Assembly: GCA_016714815.1 (NCBI GenBank) | Contig: JADKBZ010000001.1 | Location: 310,001 to 374,000, forward strand | Length of the DNA: 64,000 nucleotides | Direction: 5' to 3' | Source of the DNA: Holophagales bacterium | Lineage (GTDB): Bacteria > Acidobacteriota > Thermoanaerobaculia > UBA5066 | Shown: positions 53,876 to 61,049 of the stretch, in pieces | How positions within the stretch are numbered: the stretch's first letter is position 1 | Layout: each line of letters opens with the position of its first letter | Translations under genes and position numbers: made by a program | The notes under the pieces: model-generated | The model's input: the letters and a program-made list of their open reading frames with translations, nothing else | What the model was told of the DNA's origin: nothing | The model's database searches: none

Positions 53876-54526
53876 TCACCAGGTGCGGAGCCAGGTGCGG
53901 CGCGCGCCGACCCACTCGTAGATCCCGATCGTCGCGCTTCCCGGCGTGAGGCGGACGAGCGCCTGGCGGTCCTGGCCGTCGCCGAGCCAGACCGATCCGG
54001 GCGAGCAGTCGCCGACCGGGGAGAAGCTCGCGATGTCCGAGTGGCCGAAGCGGATCGGGTCGGAGAGGTCGCCGACGGGGTTCCCCTTCGGGTCCCGCCC
54101 AAGGAACCCGGGAATGAAGCCGACCCTCACCTTCGGCCACCGGTTCTTCACCGAGATCGGGCCGAAGACGAGCGGGTCGACGCCGCTTTCGATGTCGTCG
54201 TTGCGCACGCCGTCGCCGTCTCCGTCGTCGTGGATCTCGAGCGACAGGTCGCCGTCCCGCGCGATCCACTTCACGCCGGAGTAGGCGTTGCGGTGGAGGG
54301 CGCGGCTGCGGGCCTGCGAGAAGACCGACGCGACCTCCTGGGAGGCGGCGCGCAGGGAGGTCATCCTGGCGAAGGTGTGGACCGCGGCGGACGAGAGGCC
54401 GGCGGTGAGCGAGAGGATCGAGAGGACCGTCAGGAGCTCGAAAAGGGTGACCCCGCGGGAGGAGCGGCGGGAGCGGCGGGTGCGGAGCACGTCTTCGCCT
54501 GGCTTCTGGTCGGGAGGGGGATGCAA
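53876..54526 (-). CDS. Type IV/II pseudopilin (GspH/FimT-like)
   Basis: A 216-residue protein with a class III prepilin signal: a basic leader, then G-VTLFELLTVLSILSL with Glu at mature position 5. The C-terminal domain is beta-rich and contains an Asp-rich, possibly calcium-binding stretch (HDDGDGDGVRND). It resembles FimT/GspH minor pseudopilins that prime pilus or DNA-uptake filaments. Placed just after comEA on the same strand, a role in DNA uptake is plausible. Confidence 0.8.
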   Translation of the reverse strand: MHPPPDQKPGEDVLRTRRSRRSSRGVTLFELLTVLSILSLTAGLSSAAVHTFARMTSLRAASQEVASVFSQARSRALHRNAYSGVKWIARDGDLSLEIHDDGDGDGVRNDDIESGVDPLVFGPISVKNRWPKVRVGFIPGFLGRDPKGNPVGDLSDPIRFGHSDIASFSPVGDCSPGSVWLGDGQDRQALVRLTPGSATIGIYEWVGARRTWLRTW

Positions 54527-54531
54527 AGCGG

Positions 54532-54563
54532 GTGCGGGCCGGGGGCTCCCCCCCGGCCCGCAC
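54532..54563 (-). terminator. 13-bp hairpin between comEA and the pseudopilin gene
   Basis: GTGCGGGCCGGGG (54532-54544) pairs perfectly with CCCCGGCCCGCAC (54551-54563). It lies seven bases after the comEA stop in the direction of transcription. There is no T-run, so Rho-dependent termination or transcript-end protection are both possible. Confidence 0.55.
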
Positions 54564-54569
54564 GGCGCG

Positions 54570-54998
54570 CTACTTGACCGCCTTCTCCGAGGCGGGAGCG
54601 GCGGGCTTGCCCTTCGTCTTCGGGGCCGCCTTGGCGGTCGTCCCCTTCGAGGAGAGCTTCTCGGTCAGCGTCGTCGGACCGGAGACGGAGACGAACGGCT
54701 TGAGGCTCGCGAACATCTTCTCGCCGATCCCCTTCACCTCCATCAGGTCCTCGGCCCGCTTGAAGGGTCCGTTCTGGTCGCGGTGGGCGACGATCTTCCC
54801 GGCGAGCGACGGGCCGACGCGGGGGAGGCGGGCGAGCTCGTCGCTCGAGGCCGTGTTGACGTTGACGACCTTCTTCGCGGTGGTGGTCGCCGGCGCGGCG
54901 GCGGCGGGATCGGCGGCCGACGCGGAGGAGGCGGTCGCCAGGAGGGCGACGAGGCCGAGGGCGAGGGCGAACGTGCGGGCGGCGTTGCGAACGAACAT
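54570..54998 (-). CDS. comEA: ComEA-like helix-hairpin-helix DNA-binding protein
   Basis: A 142-residue exported protein with signal peptide (FALALGLVALLATASSASA) and a ComEA HhH domain at about residues 43-105 (VNVNTASSDELARLPRVGPSLAGKIVAHR, DLMEVKGIGEKMFASLKPF). The C-terminus is Lys/Ala-rich and probably disordered. ComEA binds incoming double-stranded DNA in the periplasm during transformation; single HhH proteins with other roles also exist. AAGGAG precedes the ATG. Confidence 0.85.
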   Translation of the reverse strand: MFVRNAARTFALALGLVALLATASSASAADPAAAAPATTTAKKVVNVNTASSDELARLPRVGPSLAGKIVAHRDQNGPFKRAEDLMEVKGIGEKMFASLKPFVSVSGPTTLTEKLSSKGTTAKAAPKTKGKPAAPASEKAVK

Positions 54999-55211
54999 GG
55001 TGTTCTCCTTCTTCTTCTTTCTCTGGAATTGCCCCGGGTCGGGGCGCTGCGTTCGGGGCTTCGGGTTCGGTTTGTCTCTGCCTTCTTGCGGGCGGCCGGG
55101 GCCGGTTACGGTCTCGTCGTCATCCAGGCTCTCCTTTCGTTCGGGCTCTCGTCTGGTCTTGCCGTAGGTATCGCAACGCGGGTGCCCGGGGCGCGCCCGA
55201 CCCGTTAACAC

Positions 55212-55514
55212 GTTTAAAATGAATGACTTGTTGGATGGAGATCTGTAGGGGCCGCCGGCTCGCCGACAGGATTTCCTGTCGACTCCTGCGCCCGGGGGGC
55301 GCCGCCTCTCGCTTCGCCCGCGGCCCGCGGACGTTCCCGACGATTCCGGGTGCCGGTGACAGGGCTCACTGTCACCCGGGGTTCCTCGCGGGGACGACTC
55401 GTCTCCGCGCTAACATCCCTGCATCTCGTGGGTGCGGAGGTTCAAGGTGTCGACCGGGATCCGTTTCATCGGTAGGGAAGCGGCTGCGCGTGCCCGCCGT
55501 CCGGGAGGGGGCGC
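55212..55514. other. Gene-free stretch with two operator-like palindromes
   Basis: No credible gene. An AT-rich island at about 55203-55232 could hold the comEA promoter, but I cannot define its hexamers. Two stem-loops share GACAG/CTGTC half-sites: CGACAGG-ATTT-CCTGTCG at 55264-55281 and GGTGACAG-GGCTCA-CTGTCACC at 55355-55376. The second lies 140 bases before the LuxR-type gene. Confidence 0.5.
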
Positions 55515-56151
55515 GTGATTCCGGCGGGGGCGACCTGCGCTGCTCCTTCTCGAGAGCGACCCGTGGAGGCGCGAGAGCCTCGTCGCCTTTCTCGCGGCGG
55601 AAGGCTTCGACGTGGGGACCGATGAGTCCGCCGCGGCGTCCGATCCGGAGTTCGTCCTGGTCGGCCTCGGCGACGAGCCCGGCTCGCCGACGACGCGCAT
55701 CGAGAGGATCCGGACCCGTCACCCCGAGGCGAAAGTCGTCGCCTTCGTCCGCGAGGTGAACGCGCGGACGACCTTTCCCTGCCTGATGGCCGGCGTGAAG
55801 GGGATCCTCCCGCACTCGGCCGGGGCGGCCGAGCTCCGGCACGCCATCCGCTGCATCCGCGAGGGATCTCTCTGGACCCCCCGAGCCGTCCTCTCCGAGT
55901 GGGTCGAGCGCGTCGCGCGCCTCGGCCTCTCCGCCGGCCACGCCTTCACGCGCTCGGAGCAGAAGGTCCTCGAGGCGGTCCGCGAGGAGCTCTCCAACAA
56001 GGACATCGCCCGGCGGCTCGGTGTCACCGAGGCGACGGTGAAGTTCCACGTGGGCAAGCTTCTGAAGAAGACCGGAGCCGCGGACCGCCACGAGCTGGCC
56101 CGGTTCGCGAGCGAGACGCTCCCGGCGCTTTCCGGCGACGCCCCCGCCTAG
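55515..56151 (+). CDS. LuxR-type response regulator, probably frameshifted
   Basis: About 211 residues. A degenerate receiver-like domain (ALLLLESDPWRRESLVAFLAAEGF onward, with FVLVGLGDEP in place of the phospho-acceptor strand) precedes a LuxR helix-turn-helix (FTRSEQKVLEAVREELSNKDIARRLGV, VKFHVGKLLKKTG). The canonical DD and acceptor Asp are not evident, so phosphorylation is doubtful. GTG 55515 has GGGAGGGG upstream, but its frame joins the domain only if one G is removed from the five at 55526-55530. Otherwise the start would be CTG 55540. Confidence 0.8.
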
Positions 56152-56321
56152 CCTTAGGTCCAGTCTTTCCTCGACCCCGGGCGAATCTCCGTCTCAACCA
56201 TTTTCTGCACGGCCCTAGACCCCAGGAGCGTGGCTCGCCTGACGATCTGGAGACATATTCTCCTCAGTCCCGGAGGCCCGGAGCCTCGCACTCCACCGAA
56301 GGGACTCTCACTCCTCCGCAC

Positions 56322-56364
56322 GGGGCGGTTGCGCGGGCCGGTGCAACCGCCCCACTCTTTTTTT
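56322..56364 (+). terminator. Rho-independent terminator
   Basis: GGGGCGGTTGC (56322-56332) pairs perfectly with GCAACCGCCCC (56343-56353), 10-base loop, followed by seven T at 56358-56364. It is the strongest canonical terminator in the window and lies 171 bases after the LuxR-type stop. Confidence 0.88.
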
Positions 56365-56408
56365 CCGCGGACGAGCCCCCCTCCCCGATACGGTCCCACC
56401 CCGATACC

Positions 56409-56465
56409 GTGCCAGGCGTGAAACCGTGTATTGTTGAAAACAATACACGGTTTCACGCCTGGCAC
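56409..56465. repeat. 27-bp perfect palindrome, REP/MITE-like
   Basis: Two perfectly complementary 27-base arms (56409-56435 and 56439-56465) around a GAA centre. The arms begin GTGCCAGGCGTG and end in AT-rich GTATTGTT, unlike the surrounding composition. It sits between a terminator and the ubiA-like gene. It could be a REP-type or miniature mobile element; no target duplication is obvious, and there is no second copy in the window. Confidence 0.7.
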
Positions 56466-56505
56466 CATTCGGGCGGCCGGGCCTTTCCCTTAGACTCCCC
56501 CGCCG

Positions 56506-57357
56506 ATGCCGTCCCCGCGGGATTTTCTCTCCCTCGTCGTCTTCGCCCACACCGTCTTCGCCCTGCCGTTCGCCCTCCTCTCGGCGGTCCTGGCGGCGGG
56601 CGGAGTCCCGGACGGGCGGACGCTCCTCTGGATCCTCGTCGCGATGGTGGGCGCCCGCTCGGCCGCGATGTCGTTCAACCGGATCGTCGACCGGCGGATC
56701 GACGCGAAGAACCCTCGCACGGCCCGCCGCGAGATCCCCGCCGGGGTCGTCTCGCCCGTCGCGGCCGCCCTCTTCTGCGCGGGCTCGGCCGCCCTCTTCG
56801 TCCTCGCCGCGTCCCAGCTGAACCGCCTCTGCCTCTTCCTCTCGCCCGTCGCCCTCGCGATCGTCCTCGGCTACTCGTACGCCAAGCGGTTCACGCCCTT
56901 CGCCCACCTCTTCCTGGGCCTCGCCCTCGCCATCGCCCCCGTCGGCGCGTGGGTGGCGGTCACCGGCGCCTTCGCCCTTCCGCCGATCCTCCTCGGCTTC
57001 GCGGTCCTCTTCTGGGTGGCGGGGTTCGACGTCATCTACAGCCTGCAGGACGAGGAGTTCGACCGGGCCGAGGGGCTCCGGTCCATTCCGGCGCGCTTCG
57101 GGGCCTTCCGGGCGCTCCAGATCGCCCGCCTCTTCCACGGGGCGACCCTCGTCCTCCTCTACGCGGTCTTCCTGGCGGTCTCGGGGGGCTGGCTCTTCGG
57201 GGCGGCGGTCGTCGTCGCGGGGCTCTTTCTCGTGAGGCAGCACCGCCTCGTCTCCCCCGGCGACCTCTCCCGCGTAAACGCCGCCTTCTTCACCGCGAAC
57301 GGCTGGCTTTCCGTCGCCGTCTTCGTTCTCGGCGCGTCCGACGTCCTCCTGCGGTAA
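56506..57357 (+). CDS. UbiA-family prenyltransferase
   Basis: A 283-residue membrane protein with about eight segments. Both Asp-rich prenyl-diphosphate sites are present, NRIVDRRIDAKNPRTA (residues ~62-77) and DEEFDRAEGLRSIPARFG (~184-200). It attaches a polyprenyl chain to an aromatic acid on the way to ubiquinone or menaquinone; the sequence resembles the MqnP-type enzymes of the futalosine menaquinone pathway as much as UbiA, so the exact substrate is open. The ATG at 56506 follows the palindrome by 40 bases. Confidence 0.85.
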   Translation: MPSPRDFLSLVVFAHTVFALPFALLSAVLAAGGVPDGRTLLWILVAMVGARSAAMSFNRIVDRRIDAKNPRTARREIPAGVVSPVAAALFCAGSAALFVLAASQLNRLCLFLSPVALAIVLGYSYAKRFTPFAHLFLGLALAIAPVGAWVAVTGAFALPPILLGFAVLFWVAGFDVIYSLQDEEFDRAEGLRSIPARFGAFRALQIARLFHGATLVLLYAVFLAVSGGWLFGAAVVVAGLFLVRQHRLVSPGDLSRVNAAFFTANGWLSVAVFVLGASDVLLR

Positions 57358-57369
57358 CCTCTCGGCTCC

Positions 57370-58029
57370 GTGGGCGCCCCGAACGCAGAGAAGTTCCCGC
57401 TTCGGCACATCGCGATCGAAGGACCGATCGGCGTGGGGAAGACTTCGCTCGCCGGGCTCCTGGCCAAACGCTTCTCCGGCACGCAGATCCTCGAGGACGT
57501 CAAGAACCCCTTCCTCGCCGACTTCTACGACGGGCGCAAGGGGGCGGCCTTCCAGACGCAGATCTACTTCCTGCTCTCGCGCTACGGCCAGCAGCAGGAG
57601 ATCGCGCAGATGGACCTCTTCAAGGAGCTCGTCCTCGCCGACTACACGTTCGCCAAGGACAAGATCTTCGCGAACCTGACGCTCAGCGACGAGGAGATGC
57701 GGATCTACGAGAAGGTCTGGGGCCCTCTCTCGGAAGCGCTCCCCAAGCCCGACCTCGTCATCCACCTGACGGCGAGCGTCGAGAACTGCCTGGCGCGCAT
57801 CAAGCTGCGGGGCCGCTCGTTCGAGAAGTCGATCACCGGCGACTACCTCAAGCAGCTCACCGAGGCCTACAACTACTTCTTCCACCACTACCGGGAAACC
57901 CCGCTCCTCGTCGTGGACACGAACCAGATAGACTTCGTGAAACGGAAGGAAGATCTGGAGGACCTGATCCGCCAGATCACCCGGCCCTTCCGCGGTACCC
58001 AGTTCTACGTGCCGCGCGGATCCCGCTAG
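57370..58029 (+). CDS. Deoxynucleoside kinase
   Basis: A 219-residue P-loop kinase of the deoxyguanosine/deoxyadenosine kinase family: IAIEGPIGVGKTSLAGLLA at residues ~13-31, YFLLSRYGQQQEI, LADYTFAKDKIFA and the lid motif RIKLRGRSFEKSI. It phosphorylates deoxynucleosides for dNTP salvage. Start is GTG 57370, 12 bases after the ubiA-like gene. Its linkage to panBCD is often seen in related bacteria, without a known functional reason. Confidence 0.88.
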   Translation: MGAPNAEKFPLRHIAIEGPIGVGKTSLAGLLAKRFSGTQILEDVKNPFLADFYDGRKGAAFQTQIYFLLSRYGQQQEIAQMDLFKELVLADYTFAKDKIFANLTLSDEEMRIYEKVWGPLSEALPKPDLVIHLTASVENCLARIKLRGRSFEKSITGDYLKQLTEAYNYFFHHYRETPLLVVDTNQIDFVKRKEDLEDLIRQITRPFRGTQFYVPRGSR

Positions 58030-58188
58030 GGACCGCGACGGCGGACACGGAAGGCGCGAGAAGGGCTGGACCCGGCGAAGCGGACGATCCCGAGAGGGAC
58101 GGCCGACCCCCGCCGAGAGAAAGGCTCTCCCCACAGCCGCACGCGCGGGCTCCTGCCCCGCTCGTCGCCTCCCGTGCGGGAGGCTGCC

Positions 58189-59136
58189 ATGACCAAGGGA
58201 CAGATCGCGAGCCTGGCGACGGGAGCCCAGGGCCCCGAGACGCCCGACCCGGCGAGGACCGTACGGCTCACCGCCCCGGCTCTTCGCGCGCTCAAGGGGC
58301 GCCGGAAGATCGCGGCGCTCACCGCCTACGACGCCCCGACGGCCGCGCTCCTGGACGCCGCGGGGGTCGACCTCCTCCTCGTGGGCGACTCGATCGAGAT
58401 GGTCGTCTACGGCGCGGCCGACACGCTCGGCGCCTCGCTCGACCGGATGGTCGCCCACGCGAGGGCCGTGTCGGGCTCGGCGAAGCGGGCGCTCGTCGTC
58501 GGAGACCTGCCGTATCTCACGTACCACACGACCCCCGAAGACGCCGTCCGCAACGCGGCCCGCTTCGTCGTCGAAGGGGGTTGCCGGGCCGTCAAGCTCG
58601 AGGGGGGCGTCCAGCGGCTCCCGATGATCAAGGCGATCCTCTCGGCCGAGATTCCGGTCATGGGGCACCTCGGACTGACGCCGCAGTCGGTGAACGCCCT
58701 CGGCGGCTTCAAGGTCCAGGGGCGAAGGGCCACCGAGGCGCGCCGGATCGTCGACGAGGCGAAGAGGCTCGTCGACGCCGGGATCTTCGCCCTCGTCCTC
58801 GAGTGCGTCCCTGCCGAGGTCGCCGCGCGGATCACCGAGGCGATTCCCGTCCCGACGATCGGCATCGGCGCGGGGGCCGGCTGCGACGGGCAGATCCTCG
58901 TCTTCCACGACCTCGTCGGCCTGACGGCCCCCGGCGCCCGGACGCCGCGCTTCGTCCGCCGCTACGCCGACGTCGGCGCGATCGTGAGGACGGCCGCCGC
59001 CGCGTACGTCGCCGACGTGAGAACCGGGGCCTTCCCGTCCGAGGCCGAGTCGTTCGCGGCCGACCTGGCCGAATCGCGCGACCCGGACCACGCCGGGCCC
59101 GTCGCCCTCTACGCCGCGGGGACGGGACGCCGGTGA
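58189..59136 (+). CDS. panB: 3-methyl-2-oxobutanoate hydroxymethyltransferase
   Basis: A 315-residue enzyme, the first step of pantothenate synthesis: ketoisovalerate plus methylene-THF gives ketopantoate. Family blocks are ALTAYDAPTAALLDAAGVD, LLVGDSIEMVVYG (metal Asp), PYLTYHTTPEDAVRNAARF, GVKLEGG-like AVKLEGGVQR, GHLGLTPQSVN, LECVPAEVA and IGIGAGAGCDGQ. GGGAGG six bases before ATG 58189 fixes the start; the first ~25 residues are a non-conserved extension. It is coupled to panC by GTGA. The 144 bases after the kinase gene hold nothing I can call. Confidence 0.95.
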   Translation: MTKGQIASLATGAQGPETPDPARTVRLTAPALRALKGRRKIAALTAYDAPTAALLDAAGVDLLLVGDSIEMVVYGAADTLGASLDRMVAHARAVSGSAKRALVVGDLPYLTYHTTPEDAVRNAARFVVEGGCRAVKLEGGVQRLPMIKAILSAEIPVMGHLGLTPQSVNALGGFKVQGRRATEARRIVDEAKRLVDAGIFALVLECVPAEVAARITEAIPVPTIGIGAGAGCDGQILVFHDLVGLTAPGARTPRFVRRYADVGAIVRTAAAAYVADVRTGAFPSEAESFAADLAESRDPDHAGPVALYAAGTGRR

Positions 59137-59984
59137 AGAGCGTCACGAACGTCTTCGACCTCCGAAACGCCCTCTCCGCCTGGCGCGAGAAGGGCCAGCG
59201 GATCGCCTTCGTTCCGACGATGGGGGCCCTTCACGCGGGGCACCTCGCCCTCGTCGACCACGCGCGGAAGTCGGCCGGAAAGGTCGTCGTCTCCATCTTC
59301 GTCAACCCGACGCAGTTCGGGCCCGGGGAAGACTTCGAGCGCTATCCGCGCGACCTCGAGGCCGACGCGGAGAAGCTCCGGGGCGCCGGGGTCGACCTCC
59401 TCTTCGCCCCGCCGGTCGACGTCGTCTACCCCGCCGGCTTCGCCACGACGGTCCACGTCGCCGGCGTCTCGGAGGGGATGGAGGGGGCCCGCCGCCCGGG
59501 GCACTTCGACGGTGTCGCCACCGTCGTCGCCCGCCTCCTCGGACTCGTCCTTCCCGACGTTGCCATCTTCGGCCAGAAGGACGCCCAGCAGTGCGCCGTC
59601 GTCATGCGCCTCGTGGCGGATCTGGGCCTCCCGGTGGAGGTCCGGATCGCCCCGACGGTCCGCGAGAGCGACGGCCTGGCGATGTCGTCCCGGAACGCCT
59701 ACCTCACCGCTGCCGAGAGGGCGGCCGCTCCGGCCCTCTTCCGGGCCCTCCTCGTCGCCCAGCTCGTCGCCGAGCTGGGGGAGAGGAAGGCCGAGAAGGT
59801 CCTCAAGGCGTTCCGGCTCGCCATAGAGACGGAACCGCTCCTCACCCTCGACTCCGCCGACCTCGTCGACGCCGCCACGATGCGCCCGGTCGAGAAGATC
59901 GACCGCTCCGTTCTCCTCGCCGCCGCCGTGAAGGTCGGCCGGACCCGCCTCATCGACAACGTCGTCTTCGGGGGGAAACCATGA
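59133..59984 (+). CDS. panC: Pantoate-beta-alanine ligase
   Basis: A 283-residue ATP-dependent ligase joining pantoate and beta-alanine through a pantoyl adenylate. It shows FVPTMGALHAGHLALVDHA (HxGH nucleotide motif), VSIFVNPTQFGPGEDFERYPR, GHFDGVATVVARL, FGQKDAQQ and AMSSRNAYL (KMSKS-like). Start GTG 59133 overlaps panB, and its end overlaps panD as ATGA, so the three are one translational unit. Confidence 0.96.
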   Translation: MKSVTNVFDLRNALSAWREKGQRIAFVPTMGALHAGHLALVDHARKSAGKVVVSIFVNPTQFGPGEDFERYPRDLEADAEKLRGAGVDLLFAPPVDVVYPAGFATTVHVAGVSEGMEGARRPGHFDGVATVVARLLGLVLPDVAIFGQKDAQQCAVVMRLVADLGLPVEVRIAPTVRESDGLAMSSRNAYLTAAERAAAPALFRALLVAQLVAELGERKAEKVLKAFRLAIETEPLLTLDSADLVDAATMRPVEKIDRSVLLAAAVKVGRTRLIDNVVFGGKP

Positions 59985-60373
59985 AGCTCACGATGCTCAA
60001 GGCCAAGATCCACCGGGCCACCGTCACCTGTGCCCACCTCGACTACGAGGGCTCCGTCACGATCGACCGGACGCTCCTGACCGCCGCCGGCATCCTCCCG
60101 TACGAGCGTGTTGAAATTTACAACGTCACCCGCGGCACCCGCCTCGCGACGTACACCATCGAGGGGGAGGCCGGCTCAGGGGCGATCGAGATCAACGGCG
60201 CCGCCGCCCACCTCGCCGGCCCGGGGGACCTCGTCATCCTGGCCGCCTACTGCGAAATGACCCCCGAAGAGGCTCCTTTTCACCGTCCGAGCCTCGTCTT
60301 CGTCGACGGAAGCAACCGGATCTCGGCCCTGAAAACGGCCGAAAGCCCCCATACCCTCCCCGTCGGGGTTTGA
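59981..60373 (+). CDS. panD: Aspartate 1-decarboxylase precursor
   Basis: A 130-residue pyruvoyl enzyme that makes beta-alanine from aspartate for PanC. It self-cleaves between Gly24 and Ser25, seen here in DYEGSVTID, and carries the catalytic Lys9 in LKAKIHRATVT and Tyr/Asn in NGAAA and YCEM. It starts four bases inside the end of panC and completes panBCD. Confidence 0.95.
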   Translation: MKLTMLKAKIHRATVTCAHLDYEGSVTIDRTLLTAAGILPYERVEIYNVTRGTRLATYTIEGEAGSGAIEINGAAAHLAGPGDLVILAAYCEMTPEEAPFHRPSLVFVDGSNRISALKTAESPHTLPVGV

Positions 60374-60393
60374 GGCGAGAAGTCACTTTCCGC

Positions 60394-60422
60394 TTGAATT
60401 GCCCCAAAGAAGAGGCTTAAAT
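60394..60422 (+). promoter_or_regulatory. Putative promoter of the zinc-ribbon gene
   Basis: TTGAAT at 60394-60399 and TTAAAT at 60417-60422 with a 17-base spacer, in the only AT-rich patch between panD and the next gene. Transcription would start near 60429 and leave a 260-base leader. Confidence 0.55.
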
Positions 60423-60428
60423 CTCGCC

Positions 60429-60689
60429 CAGCCCGTGGTCTTCCTTGGTCCTACCCCAGGAATCCTCGATCGGCTCCAGGATTTCTCGCGTTTGAGGAGG
60501 GTTCAGTCCATTCCCAGTTTCCGGGGTCCCGTAGGGGAAACGACCCCACCGCAGCCTCCTGAAGTCCCGGAGCCGGTAAACAGTTCCCCGCGTCCCTCGT
60601 ACGCGGGCTCTTTGGGTGTGCGCCGAGGAGTCCCGCTCCACGTGAGTTCGATCTCCTGAGACCAGGAGACCACGGAGTTAAGAAAAGTC
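60429..60689 (+). other. Long structured 5' leader of the zinc-ribbon gene
   Basis: About 260 bases without a credible gene. Several local hairpins are visible: GTTTCC.../GGAAAC around GGGGTC/GACCCC at about 60518-60547, CCCGCGT/ACGCGGG at 60587-60607, and TCTCCT/AGGAGA at about 60651-60668 close to the start codon. The last could mask the ribosome-binding region. It does not match a riboswitch class I know. Confidence 0.45.
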
Positions 60690-60983
60690 ATGTATACCGA
60701 CAAGTCCATCCCCTGCATCGACTGCGGCGCCCCCTTCATCTTCACGGCGAACGAGCAGGAGTTCTACGCTCAGAAGGGCTTCTCCAACGAGCCCAAGCGC
60801 TGCAAGATCTGCCGCGACAAGCGTAAGAATTCCGGCATGGGCGACGGCGGCTCCCGCCAGCTGTTCAGCGTCACCTGCGACGCGTGCGGCAAGGCGACCC
60901 AGGTCCCGTTCAACCCGACCAACGGCAAGCCTGTCTACTGCCGCGACTGCTACCGCGATCGCCGCACGGGCATGGGCCGCTGA
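60690..60983 (+). CDS. Zinc-ribbon protein with two CxxC pairs
   Basis: A 97-residue soluble protein of a widespread zinc-ribbon family: CIDCGAPFIFTANEQEFYAQ, then KRCKICRDKRK (residues ~9-50), and a second ribbon CDACGKATQVPF with CRDCYRDRR at the C-terminus, eight Cys in all. Function is unknown; relatives are often highly expressed. Codon use is typical of the chromosome. The 260-base leader and a strong terminator suggest a monocistronic, post-transcriptionally controlled gene. Confidence 0.85.
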   Translation: MYTDKSIPCIDCGAPFIFTANEQEFYAQKGFSNEPKRCKICRDKRKNSGMGDGGSRQLFSVTCDACGKATQVPFNPTNGKPVYCRDCYRDRRTGMGR

Positions 60984-61016
60984 TCCAGTAGAACGGAAAA
61001 AACACGGGCTACTCGG

Positions 61017-61046
61017 GGGCGGGCTTTCGGGCCCGCCCTCGTTTTT
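61017..61046 (+). terminator. Terminator of the zinc-ribbon gene and intron target
   Basis: GGGCGGGC (61017-61024), TTTCGG loop, GCCCGCCC (61031-61038) and TTTTT at 61042-61046. The group II intron begins four bases later, the classic target site of class C introns. Confidence 0.85.
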
Positions 61047-61049
61047 GTA

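Larger units (their letters stand above)
56152..56505. other. Gene-free stretch holding two strong hairpins
   Basis: No credible gene: the short open frames here lack ribosome-binding sites and family matches. It holds the terminator at 56322-56364 and the long palindrome at 56409-56465. The 170 bases between the LuxR-type stop and the terminator could be a long 3' UTR or an unrecognised small RNA. Confidence 0.5.

Noticed and set aside
56230..56421. A 63-codon frame between the LuxR-type and ubiA-like genes
   Set aside because: It runs through the terminator hairpin and its T-run, has no ribosome-binding site and is Pro/Arg low-complexity.
60399..60659. An 86-codon frame in the leader of the zinc-ribbon gene
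   Set aside because: No Shine-Dalgarno, Pro/Arg-rich composition, and it would begin between the promoter hexamers.
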